Source: Lentisphaerota bacterium
GTDB lineage: Bacteria > Verrucomicrobiota > Lentisphaeria > Victivallales > Victivallaceae
DNA: 64,000 bases
Assembly (NCBI GenBank): GCA_017134815.1
Contig: CP071032.1
Coordinates: 2,104,001-2,168,000 of the forward strand
Reading direction: 5' to 3'
Made by a program: the position numbers and the translations under genes
Part shown: piece after piece, positions 1-8,572 of the stretch
How the letters are laid out: each line of letters opens with the position of its first letter
Position numbering within the stretch: position 1 is the stretch's first letter
Notes under the pieces: generated by a model
Database searches by the model: none
What the model saw: only the letters and a program-made list of their open reading frames with translations
Told to the model about the DNA's origin: nothing

Positions 1-43
1 TAAAACAAAAACGCCGCGCAGTTGCTAAGCTACCGCACGGCGT
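1..43 (-). terminator. Rho-independent terminator of dnaN
   Basis: Read on the minus strand, positions 43 to 11 form a hairpin of about 12 pairs (arms ACGCCGTGCGGT and its partner, with G-U pairs). It is followed at 10 to 1 by a T-rich run. It lies 20 bases past the dnaN stop codon. Confidence 0.8.
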
Positions 44-63
44 AAATATCTATTAATTAATAC

Positions 64-1158
64 TTAACGGTTACGCATCGGCATGATGACGTAAAGGAAA
101 CCTTCGCCGCCTTCGATCGCAACCGGACTGAAACCGTCATTCAATTTAATTTTAACCTTGTCCGCATCACAATGTTTGAGCGGATCGGCCAGAAATGTCG
201 GATTGAATGAAATATCCAGTCTGGCATCAGAATATTCAACATCCATATAGTCAGCACCTTCACCGACATTATTACTGGCCGCCTGCATCTTGATTTTATT
301 ATCTTCAAGAGTGATAACAATATAACTGCTGTTATCGGCGAGGGCCAGTGAAACCAGTTCAAGCTTAGCCAGCATCGGTGAAGTCGGAACCTCTATAACT
401 TTATTGAAACGGGCCGGAATCACCTGACGGTAATTAGGAAAGTTCCCCTCAATGAGCTTGGTAGTCAGTGTAACCTTATCAGTTTTGAAGCAGGCCTGTT
501 TATCACCAAATTCCAGAGAAATTAAACTGTCGCCGTCAATCATGCGTTTTACTTCGGTGGCCGCTTTCAGCGGTACGATAGTGTCACCCTCTGCGCCTTC
601 AAACTCTTCAGGTACTCGTTCAACCAGAGCCAGTCGTTTGCCGTCAGTAGCCACTGCTGTGATGGCATTGTCTTTGATTGAAATCAATATACCATGCAGT
701 ACCTTGCGAGTATCGTCCAGGCTGACCGCATAGGAAATCTGATCTAACATCTTACGGAAGTCACTCTCTTTGAATTTGATATTCTTATGAGAAGCGAATT
801 CCACCGGCAGTGGAAAATCATCGGCACCAAGTCCAAGCAACTTAAATTTACTGGTTCCGCAGATTATTTCAGTATGGTGCTTTTCATCACAGTCCAGGCT
901 TACTTCCTCACCGATAAAACGTGATACCAGCGCATAAAGTTTTTTGGCAGGGACAGTTGTTTTTCCGTCTTTTTCAATATTAGCTTCCACTTTTGTGGAT
1001 ATTCTGATTTCGAGGTCAGTTGTAGTTAGTGAAAGTTGGTTTCCTTCTGCCTCCATCAAAACATTTGCCAATACCGGCAGAGTACTTCTACTGCCGATAA
1101 TGTTGATCACTTTCTGAAGTGCTTTTAGAAAGTTATCTTTTTTGACAGTTAATTTCAT
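64..1158 (-). CDS. dnaN: DNA polymerase III subunit beta (sliding clamp)
   Basis: This encodes the ring-shaped processivity clamp that tethers DNA polymerase III to DNA. The 364-residue product has the family's usual length. It has the typical N-terminus (MKLTVKKDNFLKAL, then STLPVLANVL), internal TDGKRLALV and SYIVI segments, and the clamp C-terminus YVIMPMRNR. A perfect AGGAGG lies just upstream of the ATG. dnaA and recF are not adjacent, so dnaN stands alone here, divergent from gmhA and with its own terminator. Identification is secure. Confidence 0.97.
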   Translation of the reverse strand: MKLTVKKDNFLKALQKVINIIGSRSTLPVLANVLMEAEGNQLSLTTTDLEIRISTKVEANIEKDGKTTVPAKKLYALVSRFIGEEVSLDCDEKHHTEIICGTSKFKLLGLGADDFPLPVEFASHKNIKFKESDFRKMLDQISYAVSLDDTRKVLHGILISIKDNAITAVATDGKRLALVERVPEEFEGAEGDTIVPLKAATEVKRMIDGDSLISLEFGDKQACFKTDKVTLTTKLIEGNFPNYRQVIPARFNKVIEVPTSPMLAKLELVSLALADNSSYIVITLEDNKIKMQAASNNVGEGADYMDVEYSDARLDISFNPTFLADPLKHCDADKVKIKLNDGFSPVAIEGGEGFLYVIMPMRNR

Positions 1159-1542
1159 TCCGTCCTCCTGTCGTTTTCCTGAGACTTGTTCACAGGCTAT
1201 ATAATTTTACTAAATTTCTATTCTTAAAGATTTATTTATTCTTAGTATTATACCCTGTTAATTCTGTTAATAAAGTGAAAATACAGCAGAAATTTCCATT
1301 TTTATTTCTATTAATAAGTCTGTGCGCAGAAACTCTATTTTAGAGTAGGTGTGGACATCTTATAATTTATTAACAAAATCCTCATAGTTATTAACAAATT
1401 TATCAATAAGCCGCCAATTCGAGTTGCGCAGTATTGCAAAATCGGCCTGAAAAGCTACATTAAGGGCATATTGCGGCCAACAGCATAAATTGTGCCGTTA
1501 TAAGCAACCCCCCAACATAAACTATTGGGATACATATCTAAT
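1159..1542. other. AT-rich divergent intergenic region, possible origin-like repeats
   Basis: This gap between divergent dnaN and gmhA holds three copies of TTATTAACA (1265-1273 inverted, 1367-1375 and 1388-1396). It also holds two loose DnaA-box-like words, TTGTTCACA at 1186-1194 and TGTGGACAT near 1351. None matches the classical TTATCCACA box exactly. It must contain promoters for both flanking genes. Whether it has any replication role is uncertain. Confidence 0.3.
1247..1252 (-). promoter_or_regulatory. Putative -10 element for dnaN
   Basis: Read on the minus strand this is a perfect TATAAT about 90 bases upstream of the dnaN ATG. The -35 region is poor, with only T-rich sequence at the right distance, so this is a plausible but unproven promoter. 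Confidence 0.35.
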
Positions 1543-2175
1543 ATGGAAAAATTCTTAATTGATTTCAAGGAACGCTTTCCGGAGATGGCTCATCTGGACG
1601 ATAAAATGCTGCAGGCTGCAGGCATGATCGTTGAAGCCATGGCTGCCGGACATACATTATTTGCTTGCGGAAACGGCGGAAGCGCCTCTGACTCTGATCA
1701 TATTACCGGTGAACTGCTTAAAGGGTTTAAAAGCCTGCGGCCACTGAAACCGGAACTTAAAGAAAAATTCAGCGTTTACGGCGACAAAGGCCGGGAAATG
1801 GCTGATAAGCTGCAGTACGGGCTGCGGGCAGTTTCTCTGACTTCGCATCCGGCTTTTACTACGGCCTTTCTTAATGATGTGGACGGGCAGTTGATTTTTG
1901 CCCAGCAGTTGTTCGCGCTCGGGCGTGAAGGTGATGTACTTATAGGAATCTCAACCAGTGGCAACGCAGAAAATGTCAAATCCTGCTTTATGACTGCAAA
2001 AGTCATGGGGGTCAAGACTATTCTGCTTACCGGCAAGGACGGCGGAGCCTGTGCCAGTCTGGCGGATTGTGAAATCCGGGTACCGGAGCAGGAAACCTAT
2101 AAAATACAGGAAATGCATCTGCCGATCTACCATACCCTCTGTTTGATGATTGAGGATCACTTTTATGGGATCTAA
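1543..2175 (+). CDS. gmhA: Phosphoheptose isomerase (SIS domain)
   Basis: GmhA converts sedoheptulose 7-phosphate to D-glycero-D-manno-heptose 7-phosphate for the lipopolysaccharide inner core. The 210-residue protein has the SIS signature CGNGGSASDSDH near residue 43, then GISTSGNAENV, and ends in the helix IYHTLCLMIEDHF typical of the family. An in-frame TTG at 1525 would add six residues. I chose the ATG at 1543, though neither start has a clear Shine-Dalgarno site. The stop overlaps the start of uppS, so the two are probably cotranscribed. A related SIS isomerase acting on another sugar phosphate cannot be excluded. Confidence 0.85.
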   Translation: MEKFLIDFKERFPEMAHLDDKMLQAAGMIVEAMAAGHTLFACGNGGSASDSDHITGELLKGFKSLRPLKPELKEKFSVYGDKGREMADKLQYGLRAVSLTSHPAFTTAFLNDVDGQLIFAQQLFALGREGDVLIGISTSGNAENVKSCFMTAKVMGVKTILLTGKDGGACASLADCEIRVPEQETYKIQEMHLPIYHTLCLMIEDHFYGI

Positions 2176-2884
2176 GCAGAAAAAACTGCGACACGTTGCC
2201 ATCATTATGGATGGCAACGGCCGTTGGGCCAAAAAGCGCGGACTTCCTCACCTTGAGGGGCACCGAAAAGGGGCTGAAGCCGTGCAGACAGCAATAGAAA
2301 CAGCTCAGGAACTTGGGCTTGAATACCTGACTCTTTATGCTTTCAGCACTGAAAACTGGTCACGTCCTCAGGACGAAGTAGATGGACTGATGAGTTTGCT
2401 TGAGGAGTTTATTGAAGAAAAACTTGACGTTCTTCAGGAAAAAAAAGTAAGGCTTAAAACGGTGGGCCGCACTGAAGAACTGCCGGAAACAACCCGGCAA
2501 AAACTTTATGAAGGCATTGAAAAGACTGCTGGTAATGACCGGGGAACTCTGGTGCTGGCCATTAATTACGGCGGGCGGGCCGAAATAGTTGATGCGGCAA
2601 AAAAAATTGCTCGAGCTGCTGTTGAAAATGAACTTAAGCCGGAAGCTATTGATGAAAAAGTTTTTGCTCAGTATATGTATGACCCGTCAATACCGGATCC
2701 AGACTTGATGATTCGTACCAGTGGTGAATTGAGATTGAGTAATTTCCTGATCTGGGAGTTGTCATATGCCGAGTTTTATATAACGGATATATTGTGGCCG
2801 GACTTTGGCCGCGAGGAATTTTATAAGGCGGCAGACGCATTCTATGGTCGTAAGCGCCGCTATGGGGGAAGACCAGCTGTTTAG
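2165..2884 (+). CDS. uppS: Isoprenyl transferase (undecaprenyl diphosphate synthase)
   Basis: This cis-prenyltransferase adds isopentenyl units to farnesyl diphosphate to make the C55 lipid carrier for cell-wall and polysaccharide synthesis. The 239 residues include the catalytic IIMDGNGRWA near the N-terminus, YAFSTENWSRP, and the substrate-binding RTSGELRLSNFLIWE near the C-terminus, all family hallmarks. The ATG at 2165 has GAGG about nine bases upstream and lies inside the end of gmhA. An in-frame TTG at 2150 is less likely. cdsA follows, the order found in many bacteria. Confidence 0.95.
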   Translation: MGSKQKKLRHVAIIMDGNGRWAKKRGLPHLEGHRKGAEAVQTAIETAQELGLEYLTLYAFSTENWSRPQDEVDGLMSLLEEFIEEKLDVLQEKKVRLKTVGRTEELPETTRQKLYEGIEKTAGNDRGTLVLAINYGGRAEIVDAAKKIARAAVENELKPEAIDEKVFAQYMYDPSIPDPDLMIRTSGELRLSNFLIWELSYAEFYITDILWPDFGREEFYKAADAFYGRKRRYGGRPAV

Positions 2885-2998
2885 AAATATTGCAAAGCTT
2901 TTTCTGGCAGTTCATTGATCTGGTTTTTAACTTTAGCTGTAATCAGAAAAAAATTCAGCAGACAGCGTATAACTAATAAATAAAATCTGGGAAATTTA

Positions 2999-3835
2999 AT
3001 GTTTATTTTCAGGGCATTCAGTTTTGTAATTTTAATCACTGTATTTTTAATTGCCATACTCTGGCAGAGTAAATGGGCCTGGCTGGCTTTTTCCGCCATC
3101 GGTACTGTGGCGGCGTTTATGGTAGTTTGTGAAATGCTTACCATGCTTTACAAAGCCGGGCGCTCTTCTTATAAAATTTTTTCTGCGATCGCAGCGGCAG
3201 CCACTGTTTTACTGATTTTTCTGCGGATTCCGCTGGAAAAAGTGGTGCTGGTACCGACTTTTTATGTCATGGCACTGTGGATTTACATGTTGATTTCACG
3301 TGAACGTGAAAAAGTATTGCCGAAAGTTATTACTTCAACCGGTGGAACTTTGATGGCTTTAATTCCGCTGTGCTTTCTGGCGGCGATATATGTGAAAGGC
3401 GAAGGTAGCACTTATGAAGGCCGTTATCTGCTGCTGTACCTGGTGCTGGTCACTAAAACCGGAGATACTTTTGCCTATATTACCGGAATGCTTTCCAATA
3501 AAATTCTCAAAGGCGGCAATCATAAGATAGTGCCGAATATCAGCCCGAAAAAATCCTGGGAAGGCGCTGTCGGCGGCATGATTTTTTCCATAATCATCAG
3601 TTATGTATTATCTTTAACGGTCTTGCATGATTCTTCGCTTGCAAAACCGTTGATTGCCGGTATAATTCTTTTCTGGGGCGGCTTTTATGGTGATTTAGCC
3701 GAGTCTTCCGTCAAACGCGCCTGCGGAGTAAAAGATTCCGGAGCGATAATTCCCGGAATGGGAGGAGCTTATGACGTGCTTGACAGTCTGATGTTCAATG
3801 CGCCCCTGTTTTTTGCATATATGCTTTTAGTTTAA
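2999..3835 (+). CDS. cdsA: Phosphatidate cytidylyltransferase
   Basis: CdsA makes CDP-diacylglycerol from phosphatidic acid and CTP, the branch point of phospholipid synthesis. The 278-residue protein is an integral membrane protein with about seven or eight hydrophobic segments. Near the C-terminus it has the signature region SSVKRACGVKDSG, then PGMGGAYDVLDS. The common pattern there is PGHGGxxDRxD, so a Met replaces the usual His and a Val the usual Arg. It sits downstream of uppS after a 114-base gap, with a weak GGGAA site before the ATG. Confidence 0.9.
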   Translation: MFIFRAFSFVILITVFLIAILWQSKWAWLAFSAIGTVAAFMVVCEMLTMLYKAGRSSYKIFSAIAAAATVLLIFLRIPLEKVVLVPTFYVMALWIYMLISREREKVLPKVITSTGGTLMALIPLCFLAAIYVKGEGSTYEGRYLLLYLVLVTKTGDTFAYITGMLSNKILKGGNHKIVPNISPKKSWEGAVGGMIFSIIISYVLSLTVLHDSSLAKPLIAGIILFWGGFYGDLAESSVKRACGVKDSGAIIPGMGGAYDVLDSLMFNAPLFFAYMLLV

Positions 3836-3854
3836 ACTAGAGGAATAATTTACT

Positions 3855-4343
3855 ATGATGATGAAGAAAAATATCTTGAATCTGCTGCAGGAAAACGCCC
3901 GGATCAGTGCAAATGAAATTGCCGCACGGGTTGGAGTTGATGAAGCGACAGTTGAGGAGATCATCAAAGAGCTTGAGCAGAGCAATATTATAAAAGGGTA
4001 TAAAGCTATTCTCAATGAGGAGGCTTTGGACGATAATTCAACAAGAGCGCTGATTGAGGTAAAAGTTACCCCGCAGCGTGATGGAGGGTTTGACCGCGCA
4101 GCCAAAAGGATCTGCCGGTTTCCTGAAGTGACCGATTGCTATCTGGTCTCCGGAGATTATGACCTCAGGCTGGAAGTCAAGGGTCGTTCTCTGCAGGAAA
4201 TCGCTTCTTTTGTCTCCGGTAAACTTGCCACTATTGACGGTGTAATCTCGACAGCAACCGTTTTTTTGTTGAAAAAGTATAAAGAATCCGGAAAAATTCT
4301 GGATGATGAGGAAGAATATGAAAGACTTAAAGTCTCCCCGTAA
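3855..4343 (+). CDS. Lrp/AsnC-family transcriptional regulator
   Basis: The 162-residue protein has an N-terminal winged helix-turn-helix (residues 1 to 55, NLLQENARISANEIAARVGV) and a C-terminal RAM effector domain (about 65 to 150, with EVTDCYLVSGDYDLRLEV). These are typical of feast/famine regulators that sense amino acids. Its last bases overlap the start of the aminotransferase gene, so the two are translationally linked and the regulator may control amino-acid metabolism through that operon. The ligand cannot be read from sequence. Confidence 0.9.
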   Translation: MMMKKNILNLLQENARISANEIAARVGVDEATVEEIIKELEQSNIIKGYKAILNEEALDDNSTRALIEVKVTPQRDGGFDRAAKRICRFPEVTDCYLVSGDYDLRLEVKGRSLQEIASFVSGKLATIDGVISTATVFLLKKYKESGKILDDEEEYERLKVSP

Positions 4344-5505
4344 AATTCGTACGGCTGACCATATAAACAATTTGCCGAAAAGCGGCATCAGAGAGTTTTT
4401 TGAACTGGTAATCGGCTGTGACGATGTCATATCCCTGGGTGTTGGAGAACCTGATTTCGTTACGCCGTGGACAATTCGTGAAAGCGCTATTTATTCACTG
4501 GAGCGCGGCCACACCAGTTATACTTCCAACAAGGGATTGTTATCGCTGCGCAAGGAAGTATGCAAGTATGTGTCTGAGGACTATGGAGTGCAGTATGACG
4601 CTGAAAATGAATGCCTGATAACAGTGGGAGTCAGTGAGGCTCTCGATCTGGCCATGCGGGCGGTAATCGATCCGGGCGATGAAGTTATCTATTGTGAACC
4701 GTGTTTTGTTTCTTACGCTGCTGAAATAGCTATGGCTCATGGGGTGCCGGTGGCAATTGAAAATCACGAGGGAAATGAATTTTCATTGGATATTGAGGTC
4801 CTGAAATCCAAAATAACGCCTAAAACCAAGGCTTTGCTGCTCAATTTTCCATGCAATCCTACCGGGGCAACTTTAAGTATGCAGCAGATGGAGGATATTG
4901 CTGAAATCGCGATAGAAAATGATATTATTGTAATTACAGACGAAATATACACTGAATTAACTTATGAGGAACGGCTCAATTCGATTGCCTCACTGCCCGG
5001 TATGAAAGAGCGGACAATCTTTCTGCACGGTTTTTCCAAGGCTTTTGCCATGACCGGATTCCGTATCGGCTATGCCTGTGGGCCCGAGGATCTTATTGAC
5101 GCCATGAATAAAATTCACCAGTACATGATCATGTGTGCTTCAATCAATGCTCAGGAGGCTGCTATTGAGGCACTTAAAAATGGCCGTCAGGCAATGGAAA
5201 AAATGCGCGATGAGTACCGAGAGCGCCGCAATCTGATTGTCAAGGGCTTTAATGATATTGGCTTGACCTGTCTGAAACCGAAAGGGTCATTTTATGTTTT
5301 CCCGAATATAACTTCTACCGGTTTGACCTCCGCTGAGTTTGCCAGACGGCTGCTGGAGGAGGAAAAAGTGGCAGTTGTTCCCGGTGACGCTTTCGGAGCC
5401 TGTGGTGAAGGCTATGTCAGGGCCTGCTATGCTGCTTCTGCTTCACATATTATGGAAGCGCTGCAGAAAACAGGGGATTTTGTCAGAAGGCTTAAGCAAA
5501 AATAA
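4318..5505 (+). CDS. PLP-dependent aminotransferase, class I/II
   Basis: This is a fold-type I aminotransferase of 395 residues resembling aspartate or aromatic aminotransferases of the PatA group. The N-terminal segment ISLGVGEPDFVTPW, the PNPTGA-type loop (FPCNPTGATLS), DEIYTELTY, the Schiff-base lysine in GFSKAFAMTGFRIGY, and RACYAAS near the end mark the active site. The ATG at 4318 follows a GAGGAAG site and lies inside the end of the Lrp-type regulator gene. The preferred amino acid is not determined. Confidence 0.88.
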   Translation: MKDLKSPRKIRTADHINNLPKSGIREFFELVIGCDDVISLGVGEPDFVTPWTIRESAIYSLERGHTSYTSNKGLLSLRKEVCKYVSEDYGVQYDAENECLITVGVSEALDLAMRAVIDPGDEVIYCEPCFVSYAAEIAMAHGVPVAIENHEGNEFSLDIEVLKSKITPKTKALLLNFPCNPTGATLSMQQMEDIAEIAIENDIIVITDEIYTELTYEERLNSIASLPGMKERTIFLHGFSKAFAMTGFRIGYACGPEDLIDAMNKIHQYMIMCASINAQEAAIEALKNGRQAMEKMRDEYRERRNLIVKGFNDIGLTCLKPKGSFYVFPNITSTGLTSAEFARRLLEEEKVAVVPGDAFGACGEGYVRACYAASASHIMEALQKTGDFVRRLKQK

Positions 5506-5539
5506 ATTATATCGCTGGTATAACGGCGGAGGAATTGAT

Positions 5540-5953
5540 ATGAACTGTATTTTTTGTAAAATTATAGCCGGTGAAATTCCATCGGTCAAAATATATGAAG
5601 ATGAGCTGGTTTTTGCTTTTATGGATATTGCCCCGATCAATAAAGGTCATGTCCTGGTTATTCCCAAGGAACATCACAACAGCAGCTCTACTGTGCCTGA
5701 AGAAACCGGCGGCAGAATGTTTCATGTTGGAAGCCGTATCGGTGTGGCATTGAAGCGCGGGCTTGATTTTGAGGGCTTCAACCTGCATCTGGCGGATGGC
5801 ACCTGTGCTGGTCAGGTGGTAAATCATGCTCATCTGCATGTTGTTCCCCGCGGTGTGGAAGACGGATTTCACTGGAACTGGCGTCAGCTGGAGTATGCTG
5901 AGGGCGAATCAGCTGAAACGGCGGAAAGAATCAAATCTAAACTTAAGCTGTAA
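5540..5953 (+). CDS. HIT-family nucleotide-binding protein
   Basis: The 137-residue protein begins with the CIFCKIIAGEIPS segment typical of HinT-like proteins and carries the HAHLHVV histidine triad near residue 100. These proteins hydrolyse adenosine phosphoramidates or related nucleotides. The ATG at 5540 is chosen because a strong GGCGGAGGA site stands in front of it; the open frame continues upstream inside the aminotransferase gene in another frame. A bidirectional terminator follows. Confidence 0.92.
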   Translation: MNCIFCKIIAGEIPSVKIYEDELVFAFMDIAPINKGHVLVIPKEHHNSSSTVPEETGGRMFHVGSRIGVALKRGLDFEGFNLHLADGTCAGQVVNHAHLHVVPRGVEDGFHWNWRQLEYAEGESAETAERIKSKLKL

Positions 5954-5967
5954 GAGAAAGCTGCATC

Positions 5968-6004
5968 AAAACCGGCTCAACAGAGCTCTGAGTAGCCGGT
6001 TTTT
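5968..6004. terminator. Bidirectional terminator between HIT gene and ruvC
   Basis: AAAACCGGCT and AGCCGGTTTT form a ten-base-pair stem. T runs on both strands flank it (plus-strand tail TTTTTCTG). It lies between two convergent genes and can serve both. Confidence 0.75.
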
Positions 6005-6008
6005 CTGT

Positions 6009-6518
6009 TTACAGCGGATTGGGCATCAGTAATTTCAAGTCAGGTCTGACGGCATATCTGCCGTGGCATACAGCAAGGGCAAGCGCATCCGTAGAGTCAA
6101 GAAGAATGTTTGAAGCATCTATCTCAAATTGAGCTGACATCATTACCGCTATCTGTTCTTTTGAAGCCTTTCCAGTGCCTACAGCAGCCTTTTTGGCGCT
6201 GGTTGGCGCATAGGGATAGACATTAATACAATGTACCGCCAGCTCCGCCAGAATTGCTCCACGGGCCATACCCAGTATTATGGCAGTCCTGGCATTGCGG
6301 CCGACAAAAGGCTCTTCTATAGAGGCGACGTCCGGCTTGAATGCCTCGACAAGCTGGCGGATACCGCCTGTTATACGACGCAGACACTCAGTGTGCGGCA
6401 TACTCTGTTTGTTTTTGATAACACCACAATCAAGGATTTCCAGGTCATCCACACTACGCATATTGATCACCCCGTAACCAGTGCAGCGGATTGCGGGATC
6501 AATGCCTAGAATAATCAT
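6009..6518 (-). CDS. ruvC: Holliday junction resolvase RuvC
   Basis: RuvC is the endonuclease that cuts Holliday junctions in the RuvABC pathway. All four acidic catalytic positions are present: Asp in ILGIDPA (residue 7), Glu in ASIEEPF near 68, and the two Asp in LLDSTDALALAVCHGR near the C-terminus. The length of 169 residues is usual. It lies downstream of yebC on the same strand, a common pairing, although a hairpin terminator stands between them. Confidence 0.96.
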   Translation of the reverse strand: MIILGIDPAIRCTGYGVINMRSVDDLEILDCGVIKNKQSMPHTECLRRITGGIRQLVEAFKPDVASIEEPFVGRNARTAIILGMARGAILAELAVHCINVYPYAPTSAKKAAVGTGKASKEQIAVMMSAQFEIDASNILLDSTDALALAVCHGRYAVRPDLKLLMPNPL

Positions 6519-6552
6519 TTGAACTCCTTGCTGTATATGACTATAAAATAAA

Positions 6553-6580
6553 AAGCAACAAGCCGCAGGACCTGTTGCTT
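6553..6580 (-). terminator. Terminator downstream of yebC
   Basis: On the minus strand AGCAACA and TGTTGCT form a stem followed by TTTTTATTTT. It lies within 45 bases of the yebC stop and before ruvC, so ruvC is expressed by readthrough or from its own promoter in the 75-base gap. Confidence 0.7.
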
Positions 6581-6594
6581 AATCAATATCAAAA

Positions 6595-7350
6595 TCAGTC
6601 GGCTTCAACTTGATCAGCAATTTCATCAGCGATCTCAAAGTTGGCGGTAACTGCCTGCACATCATCCAGGTCTTCCAGCTTGTCAATCATTTTCAAAACA
6701 CTGTTTGCTTCTTTGACTTCTTTGAGTTCAACAGTGTTTTCCGGCTGTCTTTCGACAGCGGCTTCGTCAGTGGCAATGCCAGCATCTTCAAGCGCTTTCA
6801 TAATGTCTTCAAAAGCCTCAGGCGCTCCCCAGATTTCAGCAACATCATCTTCAACTTCAATATCTTCAGCCCCCGCATCAAGAACAACTTCCATCAACTT
6901 ATCCTCATCTGCGTTTTCACCGGAAATGACAAAATGCGCCTTGCGATGAAACATCCAGGCAACAGCTCCGCTGCTGGCCAGATTGCCGCCGCTGCGGTCA
7001 AAAACCATACGGACTTCGCTGGCTGAACGGTTACGGTTATCGGTCAGGCATTCTACCAGCACAGCAACTCCGGCCGGACCATAGCCTTCGTAGGTAAGTT
7101 CTTCAAAAACAACGTCACCGAGTTCACCAAGACCTTTTTTGACGGCACGGTCTATATTGGCATTGGGCATATTGACTCCCTTGGCGGAAGTAAGGGCTGA
7201 ACGCAGTCTCGGGTTTGAGTCCGGGTCCCCTCCACCCATTTTAGCGGCAACCATGATTTCCTTGGCAATACGTGAAAAAACTTTACCTTTTTTCTTGTCG
7301 GCGGCGGCTTTTTTGTGTTTAATATTAGCCCATTTACTGTGACCAGCCAT
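6595..7350 (-). CDS. yebC: YebC/PmpR/TACO1-family protein
   Basis: The 251-residue protein starts with the canonical MAGHSKWANIKHKKAAADKK of this family and is full length. It continues with RLRSALTSAKGVNMPNANI and EGYGPAGVAVLVECLTDNRNR. Family members were first described as DNA-binding regulators; more recent work links them to translation of difficult stretches such as polyproline. It sits beside ruvC as in many genomes. Confidence 0.95.
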   Translation of the reverse strand: MAGHSKWANIKHKKAAADKKKGKVFSRIAKEIMVAAKMGGGDPDSNPRLRSALTSAKGVNMPNANIDRAVKKGLGELGDVVFEELTYEGYGPAGVAVLVECLTDNRNRSASEVRMVFDRSGGNLASSGAVAWMFHRKAHFVISGENADEDKLMEVVLDAGAEDIEVEDDVAEIWGAPEAFEDIMKALEDAGIATDEAAVERQPENTVELKEVKEANSVLKMIDKLEDLDDVQAVTANFEIADEIADQVEAD

Positions 7351-7404
7351 AGATACCTCGTATGTTTTATCTAAATTTTATATTATTCAATAAGTTACAG
7401 CTCA

Positions 7405-7466
7405 AAAAAAACTTATAACTGAACTTCAGGGTTCAAGCGTGCGGTGACCAGAACTCTCAGTTATAA
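7405..7466 (-). terminator. Terminator of the sigma/anti-sigma operon
   Basis: On the minus strand TTATAACTGA (7466-7457) pairs with TCAGTTATAA (7422-7413) and is followed by GTTTTTTTT. The loop is long, about 34 bases. It ends the transcript before yebC. Confidence 0.6.
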
Positions 7467-7500
7467 AAAAATATGAAAGTATTCAGGTACATACGTTAAA

Positions 7501-7541
7501 CGCATTTTGGCTGCAGTTCAAATAAAAACAGCCAAAATGCG
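7501..7541 (-). repeat. Conserved 13-bp hairpin, copy A
   Basis: CGCATTTTGGCTG and CAGCCAAAATGCG form a perfect 13-base-pair stem with a 15-base loop, 88 bases past the stop of the second anti-sigma paralogue. A related hairpin lies at the same place after the first paralogue (8879-8920). There is no T run directly after it, so it is not a simple terminator. Confidence 0.65.
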
Positions 7542-7629
7542 CAAAACTGTCGCTCAAACAGTTAACTGCCTGAAGAGACATATCAAGCCGAATCCCAGAC
7601 ATAATTTTTAAGCCTTTAACACGGCTTTA

Positions 7630-8514
7630 TTATCTAAAACCGTTGTTAACCAGAAATTGAGCCTGATAATTGACCGGTTCTTCGCTGCGTCCTTTAAAGT
7701 AGTGCTGTTCCGGCTGCGGAGCTACCGGAGAAACCAGCTCAAAACCGGCATCACTGCAAGCTCTTACCAGATTTACCAGCTGCAGCTTGTTCAGTGTACC
7801 TGTCATAGTAATTACACTGCCCTGTTGATGCAGCTGCATCATGACGCCGGATTGTCGAATCATCTTTTTGAGGGCATCATCAGCTTTGACTATGCTTTTT
7901 ACCACCCAGACATGATCGACTTTTGAGCGGATATTTATTGGATTGGCCAGATTGGCATCAGCCGGAACGTTGTCTTTAAACATTACCGGCTGGGTATCAC
8001 TGAAATTAGCCGGAATCAGGTTTTCAACCTCTACTGAATTTTCATTTTCACCATTGCTTAAAACCCCGCTGCCGGTGCTAGTGTAGTATGGAAATTTATC
8101 CATTTGCGACGCGGCAACTGCCTTCTGGGCAGGATCAATAACCCCGCCGGTACTCAAATTATCCGTCAGGCCTTGTACTGATACGTAAACCACAGCACAG
8201 CAAATGGCAAGTGCTGCTGCCAGGTGAAGAATAACCCGTGGGAAAGGCATGCCGCTGTTTGCTGATTCTAATTCGTTTTTCTGAGAAAAACCGTCTTTTA
8301 TGCCGGCAGCAAGCTGCATCAGCTCATCATCGGCGATGTAAGTATTTGCCTTGATTGCAGCATCCAATTCAGCTATTTCCTGAAGAGCCCTTCTGCATAC
8401 GGCACAATTTTCGATATGCAGGTCGATTCCCGGGACTTCGTTGATTCCATCAAAATATGCACTGATTTCCTCAAAACTCGGGCATCGATTTTGACTGTTC
8501 TCGTTATGTTTCAT
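7630..8514 (-). CDS. Anti-sigma-factor-like membrane protein, paralogue 2
   Basis: The 294-residue protein has an N-terminal zinc-binding anti-sigma pattern HIENCAVC (His33, Cys37, Cys40). A single membrane segment lies at about residues 90 to 112. A 180-residue outer domain ends in a conserved module (DHVWVVK, then FELVSPVAPQPEQHYF). It is closely similar over its full length to the gene at 8944-9828 and arose by tandem duplication. Its likely role is to hold the upstream ECF sigma factor at the membrane until a signal arrives. The outer domain is not one I can name. Whether both copies bind the same sigma factor is unknown. Confidence 0.8.
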   Translation of the reverse strand: MKHNENSQNRCPSFEEISAYFDGINEVPGIDLHIENCAVCRRALQEIAELDAAIKANTYIADDELMQLAAGIKDGFSQKNELESANSGMPFPRVILHLAAALAICCAVVYVSVQGLTDNLSTGGVIDPAQKAVAASQMDKFPYYTSTGSGVLSNGENENSVEVENLIPANFSDTQPVMFKDNVPADANLANPINIRSKVDHVWVVKSIVKADDALKKMIRQSGVMMQLHQQGSVITMTGTLNKLQLVNLVRACSDAGFELVSPVAPQPEQHYFKGRSEEPVNYQAQFLVNNGFR

Positions 8515-8533
8515 TGTTATCTTCCTCGCCGTC

Positions 8534-8572
8534 TCACAAGAATCCGTTGTTTTTCAACGTCTTTAAAAGCTT
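8534..8572 (-). pseudogene. Remnant of the 3' end of an ECF sigma gene
   Basis: Read on the minus strand this ends in a TGA and translates as KLLKTLKNNGFL. That aligns with MLKKVLKRSGVL, the last residues of the intact sigma factor at 9853-10455, and in both cases an anti-sigma gene starts shortly after the stop. Homology fades upstream of this point. It marks the edge of the duplicated unit. Confidence 0.6.

Larger units (their letters stand above)
7351..7629. other. Intergenic region between anti-sigma paralogue 2 and yebC
   Basis: This stretch holds two structured elements, listed separately: a hairpin at 7501-7541 that is also found after the other paralogue, and a terminator at 7405-7466. 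The promoter for yebC should lie in its left part, but I see no convincing hexamers. Confidence 0.5.
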
